This document shows positions 1 through 9,047 of a stretch of 64,000 nt of DNA, piece after piece. Every line of letters starts with the position of its first letter. Position 1 is the stretch's first letter. A program made the position numbers and the translations under genes. This DNA is from Dendrolimus kikuchii (taxonomy: Eukaryota; Arthropoda; Insecta; Lepidoptera; Lasiocampidae): assembly GCA_019925095.2 (NCBI GenBank), contig CM034411.1:12214001-12278000 (forward strand), given 5' to 3'. The notes under the pieces were generated by a model. The model saw nothing but the letters and a program-made list of their open reading frames with translations. It was not told the origin of the DNA and ran no database searches.

Positions 1-390
1 ATAGTTAAAAATAAATAATAAAACACGCTTTGATAGCAAACTTAACTAAAAGCTAGAAATATTTTTTTATATGGGGGACATGTATGAATTATTATTTCTT
101 CTTTTATTTTAAGCGTTTAGACAGTTCACGGGCCGCCCACAAATTATGTCACACTGTAATCAAAATATTAAAAAATATTTCCAGCTCTATCTGTATTTTT
201 AAATGGAAATAAAACTAATTACGGAACTGCTGTTTTAGTTCAATAATTTTTTGAAATAAAATTGCAAAATATGTGATGTCACATTGGGAGGGAGGAGTGT
301 CACGAAAGTGACAATCGTGACATTCGCGTGACGTAATTTGTAGATGGATGGATATTAAGGGGCCTTAATATCTAATTTAAGATGTTAATT
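1..390. other. Non-genic AT-rich stretch
   Basis: No ORF or recognised element. Around 285-345 several short gtgac/gtcac words repeat in both orientations (gtcacgaaagtgac, gtgacattcgcgtgac), a weak foldback of unknown origin. Confidence 0.5.
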
Positions 391-520
391 AACGACCGGT
401 TTCTATATCTTACCGACCGTCAATTTGCGTTACTATCGGTTAAAAATTTGACATAAGCTCCATATACAAGTCATGCCAAAATTCAACCGATGGTAAGGCA
501 ATTGTTACTTCATATTCGCT
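391..520. mobile_element. Palindromic MITE copy (family P1)
   Basis: Contains ctatatcttac, atcggttaaa, gacataagctccatata and aaaattcaaccgatggtaa, the same ordered words as copies at 13122-13265 and 28691-28835. The two halves are inverted copies of each other around the centre near cataagctcc. This copy is the most decayed at its left arm. No transposase is inside. Confidence 0.6.
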
Positions 521-695
521 TCATGCAATTCTTACTTCATATTCGTGTTCAGCGGGAAAAAATACGGCAAAAATCATAGTCTGTGTTGGGACACACACAT
601 TTTTTTGTAGACCTGTGTAATTGTATCTATACATAAGCATTTACATAAATAGTTGCAATTCTTTCAAAGATCGTCACTTGCAACCTACCGATATA

Positions 696-1868
696 TCACA
701 TTCTTGACATATTTAAAATCCTCCGCAGACAGCTTAGAGACATATTTACTTTCAATTTACTCATTACGAGACGTAAATTTCTAGCTGCTGTTTGTATATC
801 ATCTACAATCTCCATCGTCATGAGATCTTCTGAAAGACACCGCTGCTCTTGCTTAGCAACAAACTCATCATACTCTTTCCAAGTCTCCAAAGGTGTATTC
901 TCAATAGTATACATAAATTGTTCTTCAAGTGTCAAAGCATCGCATCCGTTCAGCTGTAATTTTTCATGCAAAAGCGTTAGTATACCATGGAAACAGCTGA
1001 GTTTTGATATTTTCGGTTTCCATAAAACTGTGTGGCCATGTTTTCCTAAAGATTCCTCAAGACAGTAAATTTCTTTCCTTAAATGTTTATGTTTCCTGAC
1101 CGATTTGTATAGCTCTGCTTTATGAGCGTGCTTGTGGTATGGTACCCCAATTTTTCTCAACCATATCTTCATAGCCTTCTTCGATGTGAGTGTTGTTGGC
1201 TTTTTTATTTTAATGCTACGCTGGTCGTAATCGAGAATCAAAACGCTGTTAGCAGGCAACATCGGTATAATATCATGCTTAATTGCTTTCCGAACTTCTT
1301 TTCGATTAAATATTTTCTTAAAACATTGCTTCATCTCACTCAATGGAGAGACGGTAATTAATAAATTTTCCAATGCTGTTACAATATGCACAATGTTTCT
1401 ACCACTCTCTCTGTACTCTCTAATTTTCTCGAAGTAAAATATTCTGTCCCTCACGATTTTTGGGTCCTCAGAAATAAAGTTTCTGTAAGTGTATGCAAAG
1501 CGTTGTGTAACAAATCCTTTAGCGGACAAATCCTTTATCAGCCTTTTAAAGTTATATTGGTGTCTTCTACTATTTGGTATATTGAAAAGACTCCTCGCGT
1601 CATAGGTAATTGCGTTTGTAGGTAGCAAAGTTTTATATTTTTCCATGTAGTAACGTAACATTATTTGTTGTAAGACACCGTAGCCCGTCGTTGAAACTGG
1701 CTTATCCACATCAATAGAATTAGAAATACAGTTTTTGGTAGTCTTATTAAAAATAGGAATCGATTTTGAGCTACCGCTATAAGTTGTCCCACTAAATTTC
1801 TTTATTTTATTAACCGTGACCAAAGGCACCAACTCTAACTTTTTCACTGATGGTAACACAAATTTCAT
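696..1868 (-). CDS. Tc1/IS630-type transposase-derived protein, catalytic triad lost (gene A)
   Basis: A 390-codon ORF opening with ATG and closing with TGA. I recognise the fold by order of motifs, not by a search. Residues 105-165 resemble the linker and first core strand of Tc1-like transposases (KIREYRESGRNIV stands where the family has a KI-x-YR-x-x-GRPIVYLDE motif). Residues 200-218 (PMLPANSVLILDYD) match the P-NSVLVIDNA strand, and 223-283 match the KPPT...K-x-x-x-x-WL...ELY-x-x-x-x-x-HK...GH-x-VL block. A late W-x-x-(Y/F)...E region near 331-348 also fits. The first Asp is Val163 and the Glu position is Gly295; only Asp213 remains. The usual YH after that Asp is absent. A DDE enzyme with this D-D-E to V-D-G change should not cut DNA. 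The reading frame continues upstream without a stop (see 1869-2017). It is a distant relative of the ORF at 5140-6381. An old pseudogene that kept its frame by chance is possible but less likely at this length. Confidence 0.72.
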   Translation of the reverse strand: MKFVLPSVKKLELVPLVTVNKIKKFSGTTYSGSSKSIPIFNKTTKNCISNSIDVDKPVSTTGYGVLQQIMLRYYMEKYKTLLPTNAITYDARSLFNIPNSRRHQYNFKRLIKDLSAKGFVTQRFAYTYRNFISEDPKIVRDRIFYFEKIREYRESGRNIVHIVTALENLLITVSPLSEMKQCFKKIFNRKEVRKAIKHDIIPMLPANSVLILDYDQRSIKIKKPTTLTSKKAMKIWLRKIGVPYHKHAHKAELYKSVRKHKHLRKEIYCLEESLGKHGHTVLWKPKISKLSCFHGILTLLHEKLQLNGCDALTLEEQFMYTIENTPLETWKEYDEFVAKQEQRCLSEDLMTMEIVDDIQTAARNLRLVMSKLKVNMSLSCLRRILNMSRM

Positions 1869-2017
1869 GGCATTGTCAAATTTTGTATTAATAATATCTT
1901 CGGGTTGTTTGTAGATTTTTAACGCATAGTCCTCATATTCTGCAGGCTTAATTCTACGTTTTTTAGATGACGAATATTCGCTCGCATGAGTCGATAGATA
2001 CAGACTCTCTCCAAGAG
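1869..2017 (-). other. In-frame open extension upstream of gene A, possible coding part of exon 2
   Basis: The frame of gene A stays open for 49 more codons above the ATG, up to a good 3' splice acceptor (tgtttcag, 2018-2025). The extension holds a basic cluster SSSKKRRIK that would suit a nuclear localisation signal, followed by an acidic, tyrosine-rich stretch. There is no ATG in it, so coding use needs an upstream exon. The nearest candidate exon (ending at 2216) brings an in-frame TAA five codons before the junction and no ATG. Either the ATG at 1868 is the true start and this is 5' UTR, or another exon supplies the start. Confidence 0.4.
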
Positions 2018-2215
2018 CTGAAACATGTATGTTTTAATCAATATACACGTTATGCATGACAAAGAAAATAAAACATGTTAAAACCCAAATGCAACTAAAA
2101 AAATCAATCAGAATTAGTAAATTAAGTTCATGTAAATTTTATATTTCTTGTCATAATTTCAGGCAATGTTAGTAACAATTAGACGAATAAAAATATAAGC
2201 ATGTTAGAAATTTAC
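2018..2215 (-). other. Candidate 198-bp intron in the 5' region of gene A
   Basis: On the minus strand the sequence reads CAG|GTAAAT at 2216/2215 and TTTCAG at 2023-2018, a near-consensus donor and acceptor. The length is ordinary for an insect intron. The pairing is inference; no transcript is available. Confidence 0.35.
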
Positions 2216-2404
2216 CTGATTGGCTTTATAGGCTAATACACACTACATCGGTTAAAACGATCAGAATATAAACTTTAATGCAATACTTAAATCTAATTCA
2301 CAACAAATCGAGATGTCTGTAGGCGAAAATAACAACTTTTCATATATATACTTTTTGATCACATCTTTGTATAGTAACTCTCCCTTTTGTATCATAATAA
2401 TTGT

Positions 2405-2545
2405 TACGGACAGAAAGCACCCCCCTGACCCGCCCGCCGGAGCACACCTACTCTCCGCGCCCCGCATACCACCAACGCCCATAGCTCGCACAATTAGCAG
2501 CTAGGCGTCGGACGGTACGCGGGATATAGGAGCGGCTTTGGAGGC
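2405..2545 (-). promoter_or_regulatory. GC- and CpG-rich patch upstream of gene A, possible promoter or 5' exon
   Basis: About 140 bases of clearly higher GC in otherwise AT-rich DNA, with many CpG dinucleotides (cgcccgccgg, ccgcgccccgc, ggcgtcggacggtacgcggg). It lies 190-330 bp upstream of the candidate first donor of gene A on the same strand, where a transcription start or 5' UTR would fall. It could equally be an unrelated GC-rich repeat. No TATA box or initiator is convincing. Confidence 0.25.
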
Positions 2546-2550
2546 AAAAA

Positions 2551-2962
2551 TTGTTAATTATTCATCACAATATTCATCGACGACTTACCACTCTCTCTCT
2601 CGACTCTCGCATAATTTGTTATACGTACTTCATTATCATCATATATATTTCTATTTTATGTAATAGTTTAATAATAATAATCATAGAGTCCATTCTATCG
2701 AATTTAATTTCCAAACAAGAAGCAACTGCCACCAATAATAATATTGAGTATAATTCGATAAAACGCAATGATTCATTATCTTATCGAAATAAAAACATAC
2801 TGTGCTGCGTTGCGACAGACCAATTTATGTATTATAAAAAAAATCTTACATTTTACTCACTATACTATAAATTAAACTATAAAATCTATTACCAGACCGC
2901 TGTCGGTACGAAACGTGTCCAAGACTGGCCATATTGCCTCGCTGAATGGGAACGCTAATGCG
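2551..2962. other. Non-genic AT-rich stretch
   Basis: Very AT-rich with imperfect short repeats. An open frame runs through it but shows no family motif and biased low-complexity composition. Confidence 0.4.
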
Positions 2963-3162
2963 TTTTTTTTATTTTTATTTTTATTGCAGGAGTTCAGCAG
3001 ACAGGCAGACGGCCCACTTGATGGAAAGCGGTTACCATCGCCTATGGGACATTTGCAACACCAAAGGTGCTACAAATGCGCAGCTGCTCTCTTAAAGGAG
3101 ACTGGAACCTGGTCGCTAATGCCGAAACATAACACAAGGTTGTTATGGCGGCATACTCTAGG
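2963..3162 (-). mobile_element. SINE-like repeat S1, copy 1 (5'-truncated)
   Basis: Plus strand shows the T-rich tail (tttttattgcagg), then the family core (cagacaggcagacgg, ggttaccatcgcc, aacaccaaaggtgctac) up to ggcggcatactctag, where identity stops. Because full copies carry poly(A) at the tgcaat end, element sense is minus. The element's 5' third is missing. Confidence 0.8.
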
Positions 3163-3553
3163 TCTGCGTTGCCCGAGGTATAAAATTTCTTACAATATAA
3201 GCTAAAAATGTTAAAAGCGGACGAATACAATGAATACTTACGATTTTCGTTGGTCATTTTTCCTGTTATCCACTATAATTACACATATAATACGATATAT
3301 TAACTATTAAATTGTTTTCATTGGTTTAATATATAATTTTTAATATAACCACTTGAGCATGCAGTGTTGCCCCTCCTCAAAAAATAAAGACTGATACGAA
3401 TTATACAATACTGTGCCGCGTAAAACAATCTAAGAATAGTTACTATAATATCTTACTTTTTTTATGAATCAATTCACAGAAATTAACAACAGTACGTTGT
3501 TTATGGTTTATGTCTAATTTAAACCAGCGGTTAGACAAATGCGTATAACAATG
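3163..3553. other. Non-genic AT-rich stretch
   Basis: No ORF, repeat boundary or RNA feature that I can support. Confidence 0.4.
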
Positions 3554-3882
3554 CCTATACTATAAAGTTCTAAACATCCCGTGTCTGTACATTGAAGCTA
3601 TTAAAAAAAAAACAACTGGAATAGACTATGTAAACGATGGAGAACACGATGCAATTTTATTTTATTTCTCGTCTGTTTGTTCGGGATTCACGTAAAAACT
3701 ACTGTGCCGATTTGGATGCGGTTTTCGCTGATCGACAGCAAATAAAAATTAATTCATCCCGACACAGTTTTCACTAAAACGATATCCTATATAATCTTTT
3801 TTCAATACTGCGGTATTTTGTACCCCGGGAGTTGCGGGGAGATTTCAAGTCAAGCGTGGACGAAGTCGCGGGCATATACTAG
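3554..3882 (+). mobile_element. Helitron-like non-autonomous element, CTAG 3' end (family H-a)
   Basis: Ends with a GC-rich hairpin (gtggacgaagtcgcgggc) about eight bases before CTAG, followed by T: the classical Helitron 3' signature. The body words ttgttcgggattcacg, gatttggatgcggttttcgctgatcgacagc and accccgggag are shared with 17042-17716 and 51760-51960. The 5' TC appears mutated to CC. Confidence 0.6.
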
Positions 3883-4073
3883 TTATCAATAAAATTATTT
3901 CTGATTTCTGCAAATGAATGTATAGTAAGATAGACTCCTAGGAGATGTTCAAGACGGCATGGCTCCCGTCAGTCTACGCACTATTAAAGGTTTCGCAGAG
4001 GTGAGCACCAACGTCGACTATGTTCGTCCTTTGGCTACAGACCCCAAAAAAAGTACTGAATCGAACTTATCGG

Positions 4074-4190
4074 TTTTATTTTTTATTGCAGGAGTTCAGC
4101 AGACAGGCAGACGGCCCACTGGATGGAAAGCGGTTACCATCGCCTATGGACATTTGCAACACCAAAGGTGCTACAAATGCGCTGCTGCTC
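4074..4190 (-). mobile_element. SINE-like repeat S1, copy 2 (short 3' fragment)
   Basis: T-rich tail plus the first ~110 bases of the family read on plus (gcagacaggcagacgg through gcgctgctgctc), then unrelated DNA. Confidence 0.75.
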
Positions 4191-4698
4191 GGATGTTGCC
4201 CAAACCAATTTCTGTTGAAAATATTTCTTATCTGTATGCACCACCATCATGTATATTTCAGATTTGTTCAGTTCATACTTCAAGATTCGAAGGGAGGGAC
4301 ACAAGTGTTACGATTTTTTTTGTGTTATGGGTGATATACGACTTTTGGGGCCGATCCCAGACATTTTGGAAACCAACATCTCGTCACGTTGACTTAATAA
4401 GAAAATCATTAAGGAACATCTTTATGACTTTTCAAGATTTGATTAACAATAAGCTGTACTACACTGTGTACACCGAAAAAAAAATTGTTGTTTATATGTA
4501 CACTGTCGTTCCTTATCTTAATTTTTTCCCAATTTCACTTTATAAGTAATATATTCCTACTGAATTTAATCATAGCAGTTTCGAAAGAAATTACTATAAC
4601 GTACAAAGTACACGAAGAAACGGACGGAGATGAAAACAATAATAAGGATTCCATTTTTGCCAAAATGGCTACGAATGGCTGACGTGAGCTTTAAATCT
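4191..4698. other. Non-genic stretch between S1 copies
   Basis: AT-rich; no coding or repeat feature recognised. Confidence 0.4.
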
Positions 4699-5011
4699 AT
4701 CCGTGCAGGAACGGAGAAAGAATACAATTTCCTGCGGCCGGGCGGCCTGTCGTAAGAGGTGACTTAACAACCCACAGCCAGGTGGTAGGGCATTTGCCCG
4801 ACTGGATGGCTACCAGCCCTGGTCTAAAGTATGTCGCCATAACAACCTTGAGTTGTGTTCCGGCATTAGTAACCAGGTTCCAGTCTCCCTTAAGAGAGCA
4901 GCAGCGCATTTGTAGCAACTTTGGTGTTGCAAATGTCCATAGGCGATGGTAACCGCTTTCCATCAAGTGGGCCGTCTGCCTGTCTGCTGATCTCCTGCAA
5001 TTAAAAAAAAA
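4699..5011 (+). mobile_element. SINE-like repeat S1, copy 3 (full length)
   Basis: Complete copy: sharp 5' end atccgtgcaggaacgg, ~300-bp body, 3' end tcctgcaattaaaaaaaaa. Full copies elsewhere share the same 5' boundary and A-rich 3' end, which is SINE behaviour. A word near the middle (ggttccagtctcc) is close to a pol III B box, two mismatches from consensus. Apparent ORFs over it are shadows. Confidence 0.8.
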
Positions 5012-5071
5012 CACAGATTATATCTAACAGTAAATGAAAGTATGACAATCAAAGGCAACGGAACCACTTCC

Positions 5072-5077
5072 TTTATT
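5072..5077 (-). terminator. Poly(A) signal AATAAA downstream of gene B
   Basis: Plus-strand tttatt, reading AATAAA on the gene strand, 63 bases past the stop codon. This is a sensible place for cleavage and supports gene B as a complete transcription unit. The hexamer is common in AT-rich DNA. Confidence 0.4.
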
Positions 5078-5139
5078 CAATAAGTGGTGCTTTGAGATTA
5101 CAACATGATACGACATAGTCGACAGTATTAGATTTTGTA

Positions 5140-6381
5140 TCATTCAGAAACTGCAAGTTGGTGTGGTTGAACTTGAATGGTCTTCGACGCTTGTTTGACT
5201 TTAGATCTTAGACTATCAATGATACCATCAATTTTCATATCAGTTTCGAACATTTTTGTTTCTTGACCTATTATATCAGCAGTCTCAATAATATTCACTG
5301 CGTCAAACTGAACCATGTCAATGAATTTTTCGTCATATACTTGCAATTTTTTTTTATCATATTCAAGTGAAGCAAACTCATTTGGGTCAATGTCCTTATT
5401 ATGCAATCTAATATTATTTTGCATTGCTTGTGCCAAGTAGTGTCCTGGGAACATGTAACTAATACAGTGAGGTATCCTTAAAACTAAATGCCCTTCCGCT
5501 ATCAATATCCTGTCAAGTTTAAACAAACTTTCATCAACATCTTTATGTTTTTTGATTAGTTCATACAAATGGTATTTTGACTCATTTGGGTCATAAGGAA
5601 TGTCATGTATCTCAAGCCATTTCATTAAATCAACTTTCAGTGTTCTCAGACTAGGTGGCTTACACACTCTTTCTCTGTGATATTTGGACTTATCGTAAAC
5701 AAATACAGTAGGAATATTAAAATCTTTCGATAGTTCAATGGCATAGTTATGGATTGTATTTGCATCAAATTTATCGATCTTTCTGGAATTGTAGATACCA
5801 TCACGCGTTACAGCGTATATCCAACAACTTAGTTTAATTATTGGAAATAATTTACTTAAGCGTGAACTCTCTCTTGTATCATAACAGTTTCCAAGGAAAT
5901 CGTAGGCTAGTTCACAAATATAAACGATGTTCTTATCTTCCTTTCTATAATTGATTATTTTCTGTAAGTATTCGAGTCTGATGATAGTAACGATAGGTTT
6001 TTCGAATACGTAATGTTTCTTATTCATTATAATTCGTGTAAAATCCATTTGCTTGAGTATTTTCCGAAACTGTCTGACATCGATCCATTTCGGCATCTTA
6101 CCGTATAGCTGTATGAACAGTTCCTTCACTGACGGCATAGCATTGTCTAAATAAAACGATATTAATTCTTCAAGGATCACAGAACGATGAACGGGTTCTT
6201 CAGGTTCTATAGACTTGTCATCAGAATGCCAAATATCTTCTAGGAACTTCCTATGAAAACCCGTGTACTGGTGCGCTCGATCAATAAATATATCTTTATC
6301 ATTTTCTCGATAGTACTTCAATCTGCTTATTATGTTTTGCACCATGCGCCTTGGGTATGTTTTCACTTTTTTTGTATTCAT
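5140..6381 (-). CDS. Tc1/IS630-type transposase-derived protein, catalytic triad lost (gene B)
   Basis: A 413-codon single-exon ORF. The ATG is the first after an in-frame TGA 12 codons upstream, so the start is well set. Layout: residues 10-50 basic helix-turn-helix-like; 63-112 second helical segment (PSVKELFIQLYG, FRKILKQMDF) like the family's winged part; 128-160 EKPIV...R-x-x-YLQKI-x-x-YRKEDKNIVYI, the classic approach to the first catalytic Asp; 224-235 VFVYDKSKYH, the second Asp strand; 241-257 KPPSLRTLKVDLMKWLE; 270-300 ELIKKHK and EGHLVLRIP, leading to the third acidic residue. The first Asp is Cys156 and the Glu position is His314; Asp230 and His235 are kept. The triad is thus C-D-H. 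The core between the first two acidic positions is also shorter than usual. Related to gene A over most of its length at low identity. Both lie on the minus strand 3.3 kb apart, so an old tandem duplication or two separate relics are possible. Probably nuclear and DNA-binding if expressed. Confidence 0.75.
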   Translation of the reverse strand: MNTKKVKTYPRRMVQNIISRLKYYRENDKDIFIDRAHQYTGFHRKFLEDIWHSDDKSIEPEEPVHRSVILEELISFYLDNAMPSVKELFIQLYGKMPKWIDVRQFRKILKQMDFTRIIMNKKHYVFEKPIVTIIRLEYLQKIINYRKEDKNIVYICELAYDFLGNCYDTRESSRLSKLFPIIKLSCWIYAVTRDGIYNSRKIDKFDANTIHNYAIELSKDFNIPTVFVYDKSKYHRERVCKPPSLRTLKVDLMKWLEIHDIPYDPNESKYHLYELIKKHKDVDESLFKLDRILIAEGHLVLRIPHCISYMFPGHYLAQAMQNNIRLHNKDIDPNEFASLEYDKKKLQVYDEKFIDMVQFDAVNIIETADIIGQETKMFETDMKIDGIIDSLRSKVKQASKTIQVQPHQLAVSE

Positions 6382-6540
6382 TTGAAATACACAAGCGATT
6401 ATCGCGGTTGAAATTCATAAACTAAAGAGAACAACGCGTAGTTGATAAACTAGATAGGAGTTTTTGGTAGGGATGGCCAATACGATGCGATATATCGTAA
6501 TATCGATACAGCGCTGTAAGATAACTCAATATTTGCGATA

Positions 6541-6681
6541 TACATACATACATACATACATAACTTCACGCCAGTTCCCTTGCGGGGTAGGCACGAACAA
6601 CAGAGTGCCATTTAGGCTTATTCTTACACACCTCACTTGCCTCTTTGACATTCATAACTCTTGTCATGCAAGCTCGTCTGT
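6541..6681 (-). mobile_element. 3' end of RTE-like LINE, copy 1
   Basis: Minus strand reads ...tgacaagagttatgaatgtcaaag... then taccccgcaagggaactggcg and a (TGTA)n tail. The same segment occurs at 17180-17327, 43949-44096 and 59654-59962. The longest copy encodes the C-terminal tail of a non-LTR reverse transcriptase protein. A short tandem-repeat tail in place of poly(A) is typical of RTE-type LINEs. Confidence 0.6.
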
Positions 6682-6689
6682 CGTCATGC

Positions 6690-7248
6690 GATATACGAAT
6701 ACGATATATCGTTATTAAAAACTTAAGATTTTTGTAGAAGATTAATAAACTTGTACTTATACTACTTTTTGCCCGTAGCTCCAGTAGCGTCAATGTAGAT
6801 CTTGTCAATCAATTACAATTAAATACTTATAATAGAACTGTTTGTATAACGACCGCCTAAAAATATGTTTCTATCCCTCGGCAACAGTACTTATTCAGAT
6901 GAAAGGCGTCTTTATTCTACGTCCTTTCCTGTAGTCATGACAACGTGTATTCAAAACTTCATGATGATCGGTTGCGTAGTTAAGGCGTGAAAGTGTTACA
7001 AATAAAAAACAAACTTACATTCGCATTTATAATATTAGTAGGTATGATTTTATTTGGTTTTTCAATGTTCAGACACAGTGTAGGAATAACAGATATTGCA
7101 CAATATATATACCTGCTACCTATAATCTATATTTAATACAAGTGAAAACTACCAAAAGGAATAATTATTAAGTCATGTATTCCCTGAGAAATAATGCTTC
7201 AGATACAATAACTACCGTATTGAAGATAGTTATAAGAGGTTCATAGGC
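6690..7248. other. Non-genic AT-rich stretch
   Basis: No gene or clear repeat recognised. Confidence 0.4.
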
Positions 7249-7249
7249 T

Positions 7250-7720
7250 CGTTTTTTTTTTAAATTTATTGTCCATTATGGTTACATTCATATACGTTAA
7301 AAGATATTCGACTGTGGCACAGAAACCTCATGGGTTTATTCGTGCCGCAGAGAGTCGCGTAGAATACATTGGGTTATATGAAACATAGTGACATTTTAAA
7401 AATGAAATGACACAATATTAATGTTAAATCAAATATAGGAGCAGAGGCGAGGAGTTATCATCATTCAAGTGTTTAGTTCTGATTTGATAATAAAAGCGGG
7501 GTTATCATCATTCTAGTATTATGATTCTGTTTTAGTCCCAAGTCTGCACATGTGAGTCTGATGATCCGCTTTGGGAATCAATATAGAATCTTTTCAAATT
7601 TTATTTGATCGATTTATACTTATTTTTGTACATTGATTGTAGGTCCTCTGGGAGATCATTTACAACGATTGGTGTCATATATTCCTCGTCCCATATACGT
7701 TATTATATTTAGGAATAACA
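7250..7720 (-). mobile_element. LINE C-terminus and 3' UTR (family L1x), copy 1
   Basis: On the minus strand a coding tail ends in VVNDLPEDLQSMYKNK...SIK then TAA (about 7715 down to 7611). A 3' UTR follows, then AATAAA, then a poly(A) run (poly T at 7250-7262 on plus). Degenerate, with stops further upstream. The 3' UTR matches 32043-32885, where the copy carries two Helitrons. Confidence 0.6.
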
Positions 7721-7901
7721 TATTTACATGCGCCAGATCTCGGTCTCATGTAGTTAGGTCTAGTTTTCTTAACTAATAGTTCTGATTTTTTACATTCAGT
7801 TAGCATTTAACCTTGTCAAATTAATATACATATTCATAACATTAAAATATTTGAATAATTCTTTATAATTGTCTAATTAAAAAAGGTAAAGAGGAAAGTA
7901 T

Positions 7902-8379
7902 TGTTACGAGTTGCAGGACTCGAATTAAAATGCCGTTGGAATTATTATAGAGTTTATTAGAACTATACAAACACGTATAATAAACAGGCACAAATATAAC
8001 CGAACCCAAGAAAGCCAAAGGTGATGGAGAAGATCGTAATTCCATAAAACGCGCAGTCCATCACTAAATAGATTACCGAATATAACACACGTCTTGCTTC
8101 GCTCGTGGTTATCGCTAGACTGCCGATCTATACATTGGGCCATTGCTTTATACTTCACCGATACAATATGTCTGCCCGACCGCGTGGACCGAGTTTATTA
8201 GAATCATTCCGACACACCTGCTTAATGACCGCCATAAAAGATTACAATACACAATGGCCTTTTTTTCTAATAACACATTTTAAAGTAAACAAAAGAAGTC
8301 CAAATACGGAAAGGTAGTAAAGTGTGTTTTTATGGTATGCAGGTGTGAAGCCACTTTTGTCGGCGTGTAGGTCGTAACA
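7902..8379 (-). mobile_element. Solo LTR, family R, copy 1
   Basis: 478 bp, ending tgttacgag...gtaaca in inverted form at both ends, with an exact 4-bp target duplication gtat (7898-7901 and 8380-8383). It carries ataaactctataataattcc on its minus strand, including a poly(A)-like signal near the 3' end. Homologous to 34465-34949 and 40744-41241. No internal retroelement sequence remains, as expected from LTR-LTR recombination. Confidence 0.8.
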
Positions 8380-8646
8380 GTATCATTCATTGATGCAGTA
8401 TTAATTCAAAATCATTTTATTGCGAATATAACTAAGATAATAGGTAATTACATCTATATTCTACCGGTACGGTACCGGTGTGCAATATTTTATACTTAAA
8501 TCTAAATTAATACAATTTAATCTAGTACATCATGTCAAACGATTAAAGTTAAACAAAATGGAATAAAATATATCATAGTAATAATTTAAATTTAAGAAGA
8601 TAGTCATAACGATAAGCAGAATAAGAAAGAGAAGAAAAATAATAAT
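8380..8646. other. Non-genic AT-rich stretch with a small palindrome
   Basis: Only notable item is taccggtacggtaccggtg at 8464-8482, an imperfect palindrome. No gene seen. Confidence 0.4.
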
Positions 8647-9047
8647 TAGGGATGGGCCGATATTCGTTTCACATTCGGTTTGGCCGAATTTCGGCAGCTT
8701 GAGCCGAACTTCGGCATTTGGCCGAAATTCGGTTTAAATGCCGAACATTCGGTGCAAGAAAAAGTAAAATACCTACTTGCACTATTTTGACTGAAGTTAA
8801 TATAAATCTTATCCATCATAACCATAATATAAAAATTGGCGTCTATAGACTCATGACCATTTATTTTAGTTAGAAACATGCAAATCTTAACGTGCAATGT
8901 GATAAAAAATAAATAATATTAGTTCTTGATTGAGTCTTTGCCTAATTAAGTATACATCAAATTAAAACAAAAATAAAATAAACTTATTATTCCTTTAAGA
9001 AACATCAGTAAGTAGTGAACTGCGTTATTATAATACGTAACTTGAAT

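Noticed and set aside
820..1625. Plus-strand ORFs of 79-82 codons across gene A
   Set aside because: Shadows of the minus-strand gene; no motif, and the minus frame carries clear family signals.
4697..5014. 105-codon ORF and many similar ORFs (36058-36327, 39875-40204, 53978-54247, 57822-58250)
   Set aside because: All fall on S1 repeats. The same peptides recur in several frames and orientations because the repeat is conserved, not because it codes.
8464..8482. Palindrome taccggtacggtaccggtg as an operator
   Set aside because: Imperfect, isolated and with no gene nearby.
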